The notes: a model not told the origin generated them from the letters alone. A stretch of 64,000 nt of DNA from Lentzea guizhouensis (GCF_001701025.1 NZ_CP016793.1:7750001-7814000), one strand, 5' to 3'. Positions 1 through 9,210 are shown, counted from the stretch's first letter. Translations and numbers: made by a program.

Positions 1-298
1 ACCGCAGCAGCGCTCCCCCGTGCCCCTGCCTGCGGGCGGACGGCAGCGTGCTCAGGTCGTCGATGTAGAGGTGGAAGCCCACGTAGAGATTGGTCATGGG
101 ACGGAAACCGGCCACGGCGACCACGCGACCGTCCGCGTCGAACGAGGCGACGAGCCGGTAGCCCTCCTTGCGCTGCACCCGCACGGCCGCCACGAACTCG
201 TCCGCCGAGGTGAGGTGCTGCCGCAGCTCCCGCATCGCCTCGAACGCCAGCGCGGTGTTCTCGTCGTCCAGTTCGGCCACGGTGTGCGGTGTCGTCAT
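1..298 (-). CDS. GNAT-family N-acetyltransferase (3' end outside window)
   Basis: Translating the minus strand from the ATG at 298 gives about 99 residues starting MTTPHTVAELDDENTALAFE and running off the window edge. The last visible residues, ARRQGHGGALL, match acetyl-CoA-binding motif A of GNAT enzymes (R/Q-x-x-G-x-G/A), preceded by a beta-strand pair (VAVAGFRPM, LYVGFHLYIDDL) typical of the fold. It would transfer an acyl group from acyl-CoA to an amine; the substrate is unknown. An in-frame ATG at 310 is an alternative start; neither has a clear ribosome site. A long hairpin separates it from the upstream peptidase gene on the same strand. Confidence 0.75.
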   Translation of the reverse strand, partial: MTTPHTVAELDDENTALAFEAMRELRQHLTSADEFVAAVRVQRKEGYRLVASFDADGRVVAVAGFRPMTNLYVGFHLYIDDLSTLPSARRQGHGGALLR

Positions 299-320
299 GG
301 CGACGATCATCGCCCGACCA

Positions 321-367
321 AGTGGCCTCTCAGAAGGCCCAGTTCGACTGAGTTCTGAGAGGCCACT
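321..367 (-). terminator. Perfect 15-bp hairpin, probable terminator
   Basis: Bases 321-335 and 353-367 are exact reverse complements with a 17-nt loop. It lies 8 bp past the stop codon of the M28 peptidase and directly before the GNAT gene, both read on the minus strand. There is no long U-tract, as is common in actinobacterial terminators. Confidence 0.6.
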
Positions 368-374
368 CGCAGTA

Positions 375-2646
375 CTACGGGGTCAGGTTCAACGACCACG
401 TGTCGAGTGTGCCGACATCTGACGACGCCACGTCCCGCACGCGGAGCTTCCACGTGCCGTTCGCCGCCTCGCCGGACAGGTTGACGGTGTAGCTGCGGTC
501 GACGTTGTCCGCGCTGCCGCCGCTGCGGTTGTGCAGCGCGAACGCCGTGCCGTCCGGTGCGACCAGGGACACCGTCAGGTCACCGACGTACGGATGCACG
601 ATCCGCACCGCCACCGTGGCGGACGCGGACGGGGTCGCCGGGCAGCCGGAGACCACCAGGTCGCTGTCGACCGCGGCGCCCGCGTCGGGGATCGCGAGGT
701 CGGTGCCGTTGGTGCCGGAGCAGCTGCCACCGGGACCGCCGGTGACGGTCAGCGAGTACGTGGCGGTCCGGGTGCCCGTGCCGGTCGCCGTGATCGTGAC
801 CGGGTAGGTGCCGGACGCGACCGACGCCGTGGTGCTGATCGTCAGCGTCGAGCTCGAACCCGTGGTCACCGACGCCGGGGTGAACGAGGCCGTTGCGCCG
901 GAAGGCAGGCCGGACGCGGTCAGCTGGACGGACTGCGCCGACCCGCTGACCGTCTGGGTCGAGATGGTGGCTGACACCGATGAGCCCGCCGCCACCGAAC
1001 CGGAGGACGGCGACACCGCGACGGAGAAGTCGGCGCTCGGCGCGCTGCCGACCGCGGACTTCCACAGGGTGTAGGCGATGCCGTCGACCGCGCGGTTGAG
1101 GTGGGTGTCGCTGATGTTGGCGGTCGTGTCGCAGGACTGGTGGTAGCACGGGTCGAACGCACGTCCCGCCGTGCCGCCCCACTTCGTCGCCTGAGCCGAC
1201 GTCTTGGTCGCGCTGGCGCCCATCGCGTACCCGGAGGCCGGGATGCCCGCGTTGGTGAACGACGCGTCGTCGGACCGGTTGCGGCCCTCGGTGTTCTCCT
1301 CCGGCTGCAGGCCCAGCGAGTCCCAGTAGGCCTTCATGTGCGCCGACTGGGCGGAGGTGATGTTGTTGATGAAGTAGCCGCCGTTGGTCGAGCCGACCAT
1401 GTCGAAGTTGAAGTAGGTCTTGATCTTCGTGCGCTCGGTGGACGGCAGCTGCGAGACGTAGAAGCGCGAGCCGTTGAGGCCCTGCTCCTCGTCGGTCCAC
1501 CAGGCGAACCGGACCTTGTTCAGCATCGCCGGGCTGGTGCGGGCGAGCACGAGCGCGGTCTCCAGCAACGCACCGGAGCCGGACGCGTTGTCGTTGATGC
1601 CGGCGCCCGCGGACACCGAGTCCAGGTGCGCGCCGAACATGTAGACGTTGTTCGCGTTGCCGCCGGGCCACTCGGCGATCACGTTCGGGCCGGCGCCGGT
1701 CGAGCAGCCGGACGTGCAGGCCTGCTCGGACACCGTGAACCCGGCCGCGGCGAGCTTGTCCTTCACGTACGTCACCGACGCGCGGTAGCCGGCCGTGGTC
1801 GAGCGCCGGTTTCCGCCGTTCTGGGACGCGATGGTGGAGAACTGGGTCAGGTGCTGCTTGACCGCCGCGATGTCGATGTCGGGGATCTGCGGGCCGGTGC
1901 CACCGGTGACCGTCAGGGTGTAGGTCGCGGTCTTGGCGGTGGAGCCGGTCGCGCGGACGGTCACCGGGTAGGTGCCGGACGAGACCGACGACGTGGTGCT
2001 GATCGTGAGCGTCGAGCTCGCGCCGGTGGTGACCGAGGCCGGGCTGAACGACGCGGTGGCACCGGACGGGAGACCGGTGGCGGTCAGCTGAACGGTCTGC
2101 GCCTGGCCGGCCGTGGTCTGGGTCTGCACGGTCGTGGTGGCCGCCGATCCCGCCGCCACCGAACCGGAGGCGGGCGACACGGCGACGGAGAAGTCGTTGG
2201 CCGGGGTGGAGCCGCCGAGGTTGAGCGACCAGGTGTCGATCCGGCCGACGTCGTTGACCGCGTTGTCGTTGACGCGCAGCTTCCACGTGCCGTTCGAGGT
2301 CTCGCCCGACAGGTTGACGGTGTAGGTCTGGTCGATGTTGTCGGCGCTGCCGCCGGAACGGTTGTGCAGGGGGTAGGTGGAACCGTCCGGGGCGACGAGG
2401 GTGACGGCGAGGTCGCCGATGTAGGTGTGCGCGATCTTCACCGGGACCGTGCTGGTGGCCGAGGGTGCCGACGGGCAGCCGGTGATGGTGATCGGTGACT
2501 CGACGGTGGTGTTGTCGCCGATGGACACGTCACCGTCGTTGGTGCCGGAGCAGCCCGCCTGGGCCGTGGCGGAGGCGGGGACGAACACCGCCGCGGCGAC
2601 CACTGTGGCCAGTGCCGCGGTGAGCAGGGGGTCTTCTTCGTCGCAC
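375..2646 (-). CDS. Secreted M28 (aminopeptidase S-like) metallopeptidase with two P-domains; signal peptide frameshifted
   Basis: Predicted extracellular zinc aminopeptidase. The open frame 375-2603 encodes: a P-domain (about residues 17-130, ending GTWKLRVND...IDTWSLNL), an Ig/PKD-like spacer, the M28 catalytic domain (GAHLDSV zinc His/Asp near residue 325, [16 protein letters not shown] with the catalytic and zinc Glu, FNFDM, and CYHQSC with a zinc His), a second Ig-like spacer and a second P-domain at the C-terminus. Streptomyces griseus aminopeptidase has a related catalytic domain plus P-domain layout. The frame opens only at a GTG at 2603 inside the signal peptide. A GTG at 2646 with an AAGGAG ribosome site six bases upstream would start [20 protein letters not shown], but only if one G is removed from the G5 run at 2627-2631. 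I therefore place the true start at 2646 with a +1 frameshift, either a sequence error or a real phase change. Confidence 0.88.
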
Positions 2647-2749
2647 GGTGGAGCTCCTTCGCAGGGACCTCGTGGATCGCAGGGTCAGGCGAAGGTAGCT
2701 CCGGCGGACGCGGACGGCATCGGGCCGTTCGGATGGTTGTGGTGACGGT

Positions 2750-3877
2750 TCACCCCGGCAGTGCGGGACCGGGCGTGCGGGCGACGAGCGCGGCGGCCGT
2801 CACCAGGTCCCAGCCGGGGGCGTACTGGTTGCCGGTGGTGAGGTGCTCGGCGTGCTTCTCGTAGCGGTCGAGCAGCTCCCGCACCGAGTCGAAGACCTCC
2901 CGCTGCGGGTGGTCGCGCGGGACGCCGCAGCTGTGCTGGGCGAGGTCGAGGGTCTGACCGGGCGACTCACCGCGCTTGGTCGCCTCGACGCCCGCCGCGA
3001 GGTAGACGTAGACCCGTTCCAGCAACGGGTCCAGCACCGGCACGTGACCAGGCGCCGGTCCGAGGTCGGCTGGCTCCAGGCGGTCGACGAGCCGCCGGGC
3101 GTTGCCGCCCATGACCGCGGCGACCTGCTCGTCGTCCAGGCCGACGTACTGGGCGCACCGGGCGGCGGCGTGGGCGCCCCACAACGCGGTGGAGTACGGG
3201 ATGTCGCTGCCGAAGAGCACGTGTCCGGGCGGGATCGTGGCGAGCGCGACGACGATGTCGGTGGGGCTCCACCAGGAGGTGTCGAAGAACAGGTTGTCGT
3301 AGGACGTCCCGGCCAGCCAGGCCAGGTCGGTGAGGCCGGCGTGGGCGAGGATGATCCGGGCGCCGGGGTAGCGCCGCAGCACCTCGCGGAGGGTGCCGGT
3401 GAACGGGTCGACCTCGGGGCCGGCGTGGAGCACGATCGGCAGGTGGAGCTCGTGGGCGAGGCCGAAGACGTCGTGCAGGCGGTCGTCGCCGAGCTCGAAC
3501 TCGTCGCTGGACGGGTGCAGCTTGATGCCGCGGGCGCCGGCTTCGACGCAGCGGCGGGCCTCGGCGGCGGCGTCGTCGCCGGGAGCCACGCGGCAGAAGG
3601 CCACGAGTGGTGAGCGGGAGTCCGCGGTCGGCGCGGCGGCGGCCTGTGCCTTGACGGCGGCGAGCACCGCGTCGTTCGCGGCCCGGTAGCCGTCCGGCTC
3701 GGTCAGCGGGAACACCGCGGCACCCGCGTCCACTTCGGACAGCGCATCGGTCAGCTGCTCGAACGTCGCGGAGAACCCGCTCGGGTCGTTCGTGCCGACG
3801 TGCGTGTGCACGTCGAACAGCGGTGCCGTCACACCGAGCGCTTCCCACCACGGCCGGACCAGGTCATCGGCGTACAT
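2750..3877 (-). CDS. Amidohydrolase family protein (TIM-barrel metal hydrolase)
   Basis: A 375-residue amidohydrolase_2-type protein. Visible metal-site and barrel motifs in order: FDVHTHVG near residue 22, GIKLHPSSDEF, IVLHAGPEVD, IILAHAGLTDLAWLA and VLFGSDIPYS, the last carrying the conserved Asp. Such enzymes hydrolyse or decarboxylate small substrates in the cytoplasm; the substrate is unknown and no partner enzyme is adjacent. ATG at 3877 is preceded by GAGGG at suitable spacing. The C-terminal 100 residues (LDPLLERVYVYL onward) are helical and not part of the core barrel motif set. Confidence 0.85.
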   Translation of the reverse strand: MYADDLVRPWWEALGVTAPLFDVHTHVGTNDPSGFSATFEQLTDALSEVDAGAAVFPLTEPDGYRAANDAVLAAVKAQAAAAPTADSRSPLVAFCRVAPGDDAAAEARRCVEAGARGIKLHPSSDEFELGDDRLHDVFGLAHELHLPIVLHAGPEVDPFTGTLREVLRRYPGARIILAHAGLTDLAWLAGTSYDNLFFDTSWWSPTDIVVALATIPPGHVLFGSDIPYSTALWGAHAAARCAQYVGLDDEQVAAVMGGNARRLVDRLEPADLGPAPGHVPVLDPLLERVYVYLAAGVEATKRGESPGQTLDLAQHSCGVPRDHPQREVFDSVRELLDRYEKHAEHLTTGNQYAPGWDLVTAAALVARTPGPALPG

Positions 3878-3975
3878 CGGCCCTCACTTTCGTCGTTCGG
3901 CGAATGCCCGTTGAGATCACGTGCAAACACCGCGCGACGAGGCGTACGCGGCGCCGGAGCGGTTACCCCTCCCCC

Positions 3976-4290
3976 ATGGACAACCCTGGCGTGAACACCG
4001 AACGGCTCAGGCGGTTCGTGCTCGACCGGCTCGACGAGGACGAACGGCGCCTGGCCGACGAGGAGCTCCCGTTGCTCGACGACGCCGAGCGCCGCGGCAG
4101 GTTCCGCGTGGTGCGCTCGGACGACGGGGCGGGGCTCCTGCTGGTGCCCGGCCCGGTGCAGCCGGCGGAGGAACGGGTCACCGTGCCGTTCGAGGAGAAG
4201 GTCGCGGTCCTGCGCACCGAGGTCGAGCAGAACGCGGACGAGGCGGCCCTGCGGCTGCTGGCCTCCGCCTACACCGAGCACCACGACTAG
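3976..4290 (+). CDS. Small acidic protein, DUF6221-like
   Basis: A 104-residue charged protein beginning MDNPGVNTERLRRFVLDRLDEDERRL and ending LRLLASAYTEHHD. The N-terminal LxxFxxxRLDEDE pattern and the C-terminal LRLLAxxYxxHxD pattern resemble the actinomycete DUF6221 family, although it is shorter; that match is from memory. I chose the ATG at 3976 rather than the longer upstream reading because codon bias and family resemblance start there. The function of the family is unknown. It probably shares a transcript with the next small gene (14-bp gap). Confidence 0.6.
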   Translation: MDNPGVNTERLRRFVLDRLDEDERRLADEELPLLDDAERRGRFRVVRSDDGAGLLLVPGPVQPAEERVTVPFEEKVAVLRTEVEQNADEAALRLLASAYTEHHD

Positions 4291-4304
4291 CAGGAGGAGT
4301 GGCG

Positions 4305-4475
4305 ATGACCAGCCGCGCGCCCGAACCCGACCGGGTGACCGCCGAGAGCGAACTGGAGGACACCGACATCGGCGGTGAGCACACCAAGCCCACGTTCGCC
4401 GACGAGAACCCCGGCGGCCCGCACAGCGGCCCCGACGAGTCGGAACCGGAGGACGCGGGCGGCATGGACGGGTGA
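4305..4475 (+). CDS. Small acidic hypothetical protein
   Basis: A 56-residue protein, MTSRAPEPDRVTAESELEDT onward, rich in Asp, Glu, Pro and Gly and probably disordered. It starts at an ATG with a near-ideal AGGAGG ribosome site at 4292-4297, which is the main reason for calling so short a frame. It follows the DUF6221-like gene and converges on the ABC permease gene, whose stop codon is one base beyond its own. No function recognised. Confidence 0.6.
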   Translation: MTSRAPEPDRVTAESELEDTDIGGEHTKPTFADENPGGPHSGPDESEPEDAGGMDG

Positions 4476-4476
4476 G

Positions 4477-5298
4477 TCACTCCTCGACCCGCTGGGTGAC
4501 CGTGCCGCGGACGAAGTAGCGCTGGGCCACCAGGAACAGCAGGATCATCGGCACGGTCGCCACCACGCTCGCGGCCATCACCAGCTCCCACTGCGCCTCG
4601 CCGCCCTGGCCGAACCGGTCCAGCACCGCCTTCAGCCCGCGCGGCAACGTGTACAGCTCCGGCTCGCGCAGGTAGATCAGCGGGCGGATGAGGTCCGTCC
4701 AGGCGGCCTTGAGCTCGAACACGAACACGACGATCAACCCCGGCCTGGCCAGCGGCAGTGCGATGGACCGGAACTGCCGCCACGGCCCGGCGCCGTCGAC
4801 CCTGGCCGCGTCGAACACCTCCGCCGGCAGGCCGAGGAAGAACTGGCGCAGCAGGAACACGTAGAAGGCCGACCCGAAGAGGTTGCCCGCCCACAGCGGG
4901 ACCTGCGTCGTCGCGAGGCCCACCGCGTGCCACTCCAGGTAGACCGGCACCATCGTCACGGCGGCGGGCAGCATCATCGTGGCCAGCACGAGTCCGAACA
5001 GGACGTTGCGGCCGCGGAACCGGAAGCGCGCGAAGCCGAACGCCACCACCGCGCTGGACACGGTCGCCGCCGCGGCCGCCGCGAACCCGACCGCCACGCT
5101 GTTGCCCACCCACGCGAGCAACGGCACCGCACGCCACACCTCGGCGTAGTTCTCCGGCCGGAACACCGACGGCAGCAAGGAGTTGTCGAAGACCTGCGAG
5201 CGGTCCTTGAGCGAGGCGCTGACCAGCCACCAGAACGGGTACGCGAACAGCAGGCCGACCGCGACCAGCGCCAGCACCACCGGCAGCCGCCGGGTCAT
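4477..5298 (-). CDS. Carbohydrate ABC transporter permease (MalG-type)
   Basis: A 273-residue inner-membrane permease with about six transmembrane segments, starting MTRRLPVVLALVAVGLLFAY. The cytoplasmic EAA loop is visible as EVFDAARVDGAGPWRQFRSI, followed by LPLARPGL; this loop docks the ATPase. It is the last gene of a coupled importer operon: its ATG overlaps the stop of the upstream permease by four bases (ATGA, 5295-5298). No ATP-binding subunit lies in the operon, so it probably borrows a shared MsiK-like ATPase, as is usual for actinomycete sugar importers. Confidence 0.92.
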   Translation of the reverse strand: MTRRLPVVLALVAVGLLFAYPFWWLVSASLKDRSQVFDNSLLPSVFRPENYAEVWRAVPLLAWVGNSVAVGFAAAAAATVSSAVVAFGFARFRFRGRNVLFGLVLATMMLPAAVTMVPVYLEWHAVGLATTQVPLWAGNLFGSAFYVFLLRQFFLGLPAEVFDAARVDGAGPWRQFRSIALPLARPGLIVVFVFELKAAWTDLIRPLIYLREPELYTLPRGLKAVLDRFGQGGEAQWELVMAASVVATVPMILLFLVAQRYFVRGTVTQRVEE

Positions 5299-6191
5299 GA
5301 CCGGTCCTCGTAGTGCACGTAGTCGCGTGACAGCCGCACCTGCAGCGCGGTGATCGCGGCGATCACGACGAACAACACCCACGCGAGCGCCGAGGCGTAT
5401 CCCATGCGCAGTGAGCCGAACGCCTCCTGGAACAGGTAGATCACGTAGAACAACGCGGCGTCGCCCTCGGCCGGTGTGGACGGGCGGGCGCCGAAGAACA
5501 TCGTGTACGCCTCGGTGAAGACCTGCAGCGACGCGATGGTGTTGACGATCAGGGTGAAGTAGATCGTGCCGCTGATGCCCGGCAGCGTGATGTGCCAGAA
5601 CTGCCGCCACGGCGAAGCGCCGTCGAGCCGCGCCGCCTCGTAGCGCTCCCCCGGCACCCTGGTCAGCGCCGCCAGGTAGAGCACGGCGGTGCTGCCGACG
5701 GTCCACAGGCTCATAAGCACCAGGCCCGGTTTGATCCAGGCCGGGTCGGTCGTCCACTGCGGACCGGTGAACCCGAACCAGCCGAGCACGGCGTTGATCG
5801 CGCCGTTCTGCCCGTTGAGCAGCAACAGGAACAGGGCGGCGAGCGCGACCGGCGGGGTCATGGTCGGCAGGAACAGCACGGTCCGGAAGAAGCCCGCCGA
5901 CCGGCCCGCGCGGCGCAGCAGCGAGGCCAGCCCGAGGGCGAGCACGATCTGCAGCGGCACGTGCAGCAGGGTGAAGAACACCGTGTTCCACAACGCCGTC
6001 GCGGCCCGGTCGTCGGTGAGGATCTCCCGGTAGTTGGTGAGGCCGGTGAACCTGGCGGGCTTGAGCAGGTCGTAGTGGGTGAAGGACAGGTACAGGCTGT
6101 AGAGCATCGGCCCGGCGGTGAGCAGCAGGAACCCGAAGACCCACGGCAGCACGAACAACCAGCCGGCCCGCGCCTCCCGCGCGCTCGTCAT
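5295..6191 (-). CDS. Carbohydrate ABC transporter permease (MalF-type)
   Basis: A 298-residue permease beginning MTSAREARAGWLFVLPWVFG, with the typical N-terminal membrane helix and PMLYSLYLSFTHYDLL. The EAA loop reads GERYEAARLDGASPWRQFWH, followed by ITLPGISGTI. It partners the downstream MalG-type permease in a heterodimeric channel. Start ATG at 6191 shares its first base with the stop of the binding-protein gene, so translation is coupled. Confidence 0.92.
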   Translation of the reverse strand: MTSAREARAGWLFVLPWVFGFLLLTAGPMLYSLYLSFTHYDLLKPARFTGLTNYREILTDDRAATALWNTVFFTLLHVPLQIVLALGLASLLRRAGRSAGFFRTVLFLPTMTPPVALAALFLLLLNGQNGAINAVLGWFGFTGPQWTTDPAWIKPGLVLMSLWTVGSTAVLYLAALTRVPGERYEAARLDGASPWRQFWHITLPGISGTIYFTLIVNTIASLQVFTEAYTMFFGARPSTPAEGDAALFYVIYLFQEAFGSLRMGYASALAWVLFVVIAAITALQVRLSRDYVHYEDRS

Positions 6192-7504
6192 CAGCGGCCT
6201 CCGACGCGGGTGAGCGCCCTGTCCGCCTCGCGCTGGGCCTGCGCCATCGACTCCTGCGGTGTCTGCTGCCCGAACAGCACCCTGGAGACGGCGGCCTCCC
6301 ACGACCGCACCAGGTCACTCGCCGCGGGGCTGGGCGGCAGTGCGAAGGCCTTGTCCTGCACGGACTGCAGCACCTGCACACCCTGTTCGAGCACGCGGAT
6401 GCCACGCGGGTCGTACACCTCGGCGAAGATCCGCTCGTCGGCGGCGCGGTTCGCGGTGAACGTGCCGCTGTACGGTTTTCCCTTCTTCGCCAACGCGTCG
6501 CGGCGCGCCTTGGCCGCGGTGACCCAGGTGTCCGCCGCGGTCATGGTCGCGATGAGCTCGCAGGCGAGCTCCGGGTGGCGGGCGCCCTTCGGGATGGCCC
6601 ACGCCTGCCCGCCGGCCTCGGTGAGCGGCCTGCCCTGGCGGTCGGTCAGCGGCGCGACCGTGACGTCGACGTCCGGTGAGTTCGCCGCGAGGGTGTTGAC
6701 GTACCAGGAGTCCATCGCCATCGCGGCCACCTGGCCGCTGACGAGCTCGTTCTTCGCGCCGAAGGAGTCGAAGGTGTCGCGGAAGGCCTTGAACGCCGCC
6801 CAGCCGCCCTGCGCCCGGACCAGGTCGGTGGTGTACCGGACCGCCTCGACCACGCGCGGGTCGTCCAGGTGCGGTTCGTCGCCGAGCAGGTCGGCGCCGT
6901 TCGCCTTGGCCCACATGGCGACGAACTCCGGCACCCGCGGGTCGAACCCGATCCGCTGCACCCGGCCGTCCTGGGCGCGGGCGAGCTTCGCGGAGACCTC
7001 GGCGAGCGCGGTCCAGTCCGTTGTGGACATCGTGGCCGGGTCGACGCCGTTCTCGCGCAGCACCGGGTTGTTGAGGATGAGCACGCGGACGGTGAAGAAG
7101 TCCGGCACCCCGTACACCGTGCCGTCGTAGGTCACCTGCCGCACCGCCGCCTCGCGGTAGCCGGCGAGGTCGACGTCGTGTCGTTCCAGGCACGACCCCA
7201 GGTCCTGCACCGCTCCCCTGGCCGCGTATCCGCCGAGCTTGCGGCGGTCCGCGTACACCAGGTCCGGCGGGTCGCCCGCGGCGACGGAGGAGAGGAACTG
7301 CTGCTCGTCGAACACGCCCTCGTTGATCCGCAGGTCGACCTCGGGCCGCTTCTCGCGGAACACCGCCACCCTGGCGGTGGCGTGTTCATCGGGCAGGCCG
7401 AAGCCCATGGTCGTGAGGGTGTTGGGCCGGTCGGCGGCGCTCGGTCCGAGACCACCGCAGCCAGCGACCAGCAGGACCACGGGTAAGAGCGGCCACCTGG
7501 TCAT
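6191..7504 (-). CDS. Extracellular sugar-binding lipoprotein of ABC importer
   Basis: A 437-residue family-1 solute-binding protein. The N-terminus MTRWPLLPVVLLVAGC is a lipoprotein signal with lipobox LVAGC, lipidated Cys at 16. Later segments (DPPDLVYADRRKL, GTVYGVPDFFTVRVLILNN, GQAWAIPKGARHPELA) are typical of sugar-binding proteins of the MalE/UgpB class. It would capture a carbohydrate outside the membrane and deliver it to the two permeases. The ATG at 7504 overlaps the preceding small gene by four bases. The ligand cannot be predicted from sequence. Confidence 0.92.
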   Translation of the reverse strand: MTRWPLLPVVLLVAGCGGLGPSAADRPNTLTTMGFGLPDEHATARVAVFREKRPEVDLRINEGVFDEQQFLSSVAAGDPPDLVYADRRKLGGYAARGAVQDLGSCLERHDVDLAGYREAAVRQVTYDGTVYGVPDFFTVRVLILNNPVLRENGVDPATMSTTDWTALAEVSAKLARAQDGRVQRIGFDPRVPEFVAMWAKANGADLLGDEPHLDDPRVVEAVRYTTDLVRAQGGWAAFKAFRDTFDSFGAKNELVSGQVAAMAMDSWYVNTLAANSPDVDVTVAPLTDRQGRPLTEAGGQAWAIPKGARHPELACELIATMTAADTWVTAAKARRDALAKKGKPYSGTFTANRAADERIFAEVYDPRGIRVLEQGVQVLQSVQDKAFALPPSPAASDLVRSWEAAVSRVLFGQQTPQESMAQAQREADRALTRVGGR

Positions 7505-7776
7505 GCGCGTGCGGCGACTACAGCCCTGCGGCTGTGCAGGAAACTCCGTGCCGCGGTGAGCAGCGTGCGCGCTTCCGCCAGCTCGCCGTACTCGAGGTGT
7601 TCGTCCGCGGCGGCGATGTGGGCCAGCGCCTGCTGGGGTGCGTCCGGAGCGATCATCACCGCGTGGGCGAGGCACCGGCGCGCCCGCTCGGCGCCGAGTT
7701 CGAGGTCGGTGCCGGAGGTGGCCCTGATCGAGGCGAGGGCGTCGCGGATGGCCTGGTCGAGGGAGCTGTGCCGCAC
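7501..7776 (-). CDS. Small helical hypothetical protein heading the ABC importer operon
   Basis: I place the start at GTG 7776, giving about 91 residues (VRHSSLDQAIRDALASIRAT onward), because GAAGG lies seven bases upstream; the frame stays open further back to 7938 but overlaps the neighbouring operon. The protein is alpha-helical, with repeated Ala-rich helices (ARRCLAHAVMIAPDAP, ALAHIAAADEHLEYGELAEA) that resemble a single TPR-like pair. It overlaps the binding-protein gene by ATGA, so it is co-translated. No family recognised; it could be a regulator or accessory of the importer. Confidence 0.55.
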   Translation of the reverse strand: MRHSSLDQAIRDALASIRATSGTDLELGAERARRCLAHAVMIAPDAPQQALAHIAAADEHLEYGELAEARTLLTAARSFLHSRRAVVAARA

Positions 7777-7894
7777 GGGGGCCGCCTTCTGGGCAGTCGG
7801 GACCGGGACGGCGCCGACTGCTTGACGCCGATCCCAGTTACCCGCCACCCATCGGGGTGAAACATGATCCGACCGTTGTTCCCGGGCGAACGAC

Positions 7895-8146
7895 TCAGCC
7901 GCCGCGGTTGTCGACCGCGGAGGCCAGCATCGCGGCAATCTCGGCCAACGCGCGGTCGGTCACCGGTGACTCGCCGGCGCGGTCCAGCACATCGGCTCTG
8001 GTCACCACCGGCACCGCGCCGCGCAACGAGTCAGCGCCCAGCTCGGCGCTGCCCGCCACCACGTAGCGGCCCTCGACGTGCACCAGCACCGCGTCTTGAC
8101 GAGGTGACTGGAGCAGCAGTTTCAGGTCCTCCACGGGTACTGGCAC
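7895..8146 (-). CDS. Small conserved-looking hypothetical protein, last gene of envelope/stress operon
   Basis: An 83-residue protein from GTG 8146 with a strong GGAGGAG ribosome site six bases upstream. The middle (DAVLVHVEGRYVVAGSAELG) looks like a short beta sheet and the C-terminus (DRALAEIAAMLASAVDN) an amphipathic helix. It lies 15 bp after the DUF3618 gene, so it very likely belongs to that transcript. No known function. Confidence 0.6.
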   Translation of the reverse strand: MPVPVEDLKLLLQSPRQDAVLVHVEGRYVVAGSAELGADSLRGAVPVVTRADVLDRAGESPVTDRALAEIAAMLASAVDNRGG

Positions 8147-8161
8147 GTCGTTCTCCTCCCG

Positions 8162-8827
8162 TCACCGGCCGGTGGCCTCGCCGCTGACCCGCTGGCCGGA
8201 CTCACGGGCGTGGCCGCCGACGTCCTGCGCCGCTTCCTTGGCGTGGCCGGCCGTCGTCTGCGCCGCGTCGGTGGCGACCTGCTTCACCTCACCGGCCGCG
8301 TCGCTCACGGTGGACTGCACGTCCTCCTTGAGGCTCTGCGCCGACTCGGACAACGCCTGCTTGGCCGGGTCGACCACGTCGCTGAAGGTGTCGGAGAGCT
8401 GTTGCACCGCTTGCTGTTCGGCGGCGGTGCGGGGCAGCACGGCGGCGAGCAGCAAGCCGGTGCCGAACGCGATCAGGCCGGCCGCGAGCGGGCTGCCCTG
8501 GGTCTGCTCGGCGACGCGCTGCGGGGCCTGCTGCACCGCGTGTGCCGCCTGCTCGGCGCGGTCGGCCACGGCCTGGCCCGCCTGTCCGGCCTTCTCGGCA
8601 ATCGCGTTGCCGGCGTCCTGGCCCTGGTTCCGCACGCTGTAGGCGGTGTCGCTGGCGGTGCCCATCACCCTGTCCCTCATCGTGGTGAGTCCTCGTCGCA
8701 CACCGCGCACCTGTCGTTGGGCGATGCGGCGCGGGCTCGTGTGGTCGACCAGCCGGTTGGCGTCGGCCCTCAAATCGGCGCGGGTCACTTCGATCTCGCG
8801 CCTTATTTGGTCGGGTGTTTCGCCCAT
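8162..8827 (-). CDS. DUF3618 domain membrane protein
   Basis: A 221-residue protein whose N-terminus MGETPDQIRREIEVTRADLR is the DUF3618 signature. One transmembrane segment is visible at about residues 125-145 (LAAGLIAFGTGLLLAAVLP). The rest is Ala/Gln/Asp-rich amphipathic coiled coil, and the C-terminal repeats (DVQSTVSDAAGEVKQVATDA) resemble LEA/apolipoprotein-type helices. ATG at 8827 has AGGAGG eight bases upstream and overlaps the end of the holin-like gene by 25 bp. The family is common in actinobacteria next to holin-superfamily genes; its role in envelope maintenance is inferred. Confidence 0.85.
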   Translation of the reverse strand: MGETPDQIRREIEVTRADLRADANRLVDHTSPRRIAQRQVRGVRRGLTTMRDRVMGTASDTAYSVRNQGQDAGNAIAEKAGQAGQAVADRAEQAAHAVQQAPQRVAEQTQGSPLAAGLIAFGTGLLLAAVLPRTAAEQQAVQQLSDTFSDVVDPAKQALSESAQSLKEDVQSTVSDAAGEVKQVATDAAQTTAGHAKEAAQDVGGHARESGQRVSGEATGR

Positions 8828-9210
8828 TCCACGTCCTCCTTCAGCGTTTCGACGGTGCGTTCGGGTTTCGGGTTGACCGTGCGCAGCTTGGCCCGGCCGG
8901 AGGTGTAGAGGACCGCACCGGCGATGCCCCACAGGGCGGCGACGATCAACGCGGCCCAGCCCAGCGGCATGACCGCGCCGAGTGCGAACACCAGCGCGAA
9001 GCTCAGCAGCACGATGGTCAGGTAGCCGGCGAACCCGGCGGCGGCGAGCATCCCGGTCGCCTTGCCGGCCTTGGTGGCCTCCTGGCGGATCTCCGCCTTG
9101 GCGAGCTCGAGCTCCTGCCGCATCAGCTTCGACAGGTCTCCGGTGAGCTCGCTGACCAGGTCACCGAGCGACTCCTCGGTGCGGGTCTGCGGGATCTCAG
9201 GGCTCGACAT
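8803..9210 (-). CDS. Phage-holin-superfamily III (DUF1469-type) membrane protein
   Basis: A 135-residue protein: an N-terminal amphipathic helix (SLGDLVSELTGDLSKLMRQE), a KAEIRQEATKAGKATG linker, then two adjacent membrane helices (about residues 53-75 and 82-104) and a charged tail. This is the layout of the actinobacterial holin-X/3_6 family. Despite the name these are chromosomal envelope proteins, not lysis genes, and no phage genes are nearby. It overlaps both operon neighbours (14 and 25 bp). Confidence 0.85.
   Translation of the reverse strand: MSSPEIPQTRTEESLGDLVSELTGDLSKLMRQELELAKAEIRQEATKAGKATGMLAAAGFAGYLTIVLLSFALVFALGAVMPLGWAALIVAALWGIAGAVLYTSGRAKLRTVNPKPERTVETLKEDVEWAKHPTK

Noticed and set aside
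1101..2498. A 465-codon plus-strand frame opposite the M28 peptidase
   Set aside because: Gly/Arg/Val-rich shadow with no motifs; the minus strand shows complete M28 and P-domain signatures.
8803..9210. Holin annotation suggesting a prophage
   Set aside because: No integrase, capsid, tail or lysin genes nearby; this superfamily is a normal actinobacterial chromosomal family.
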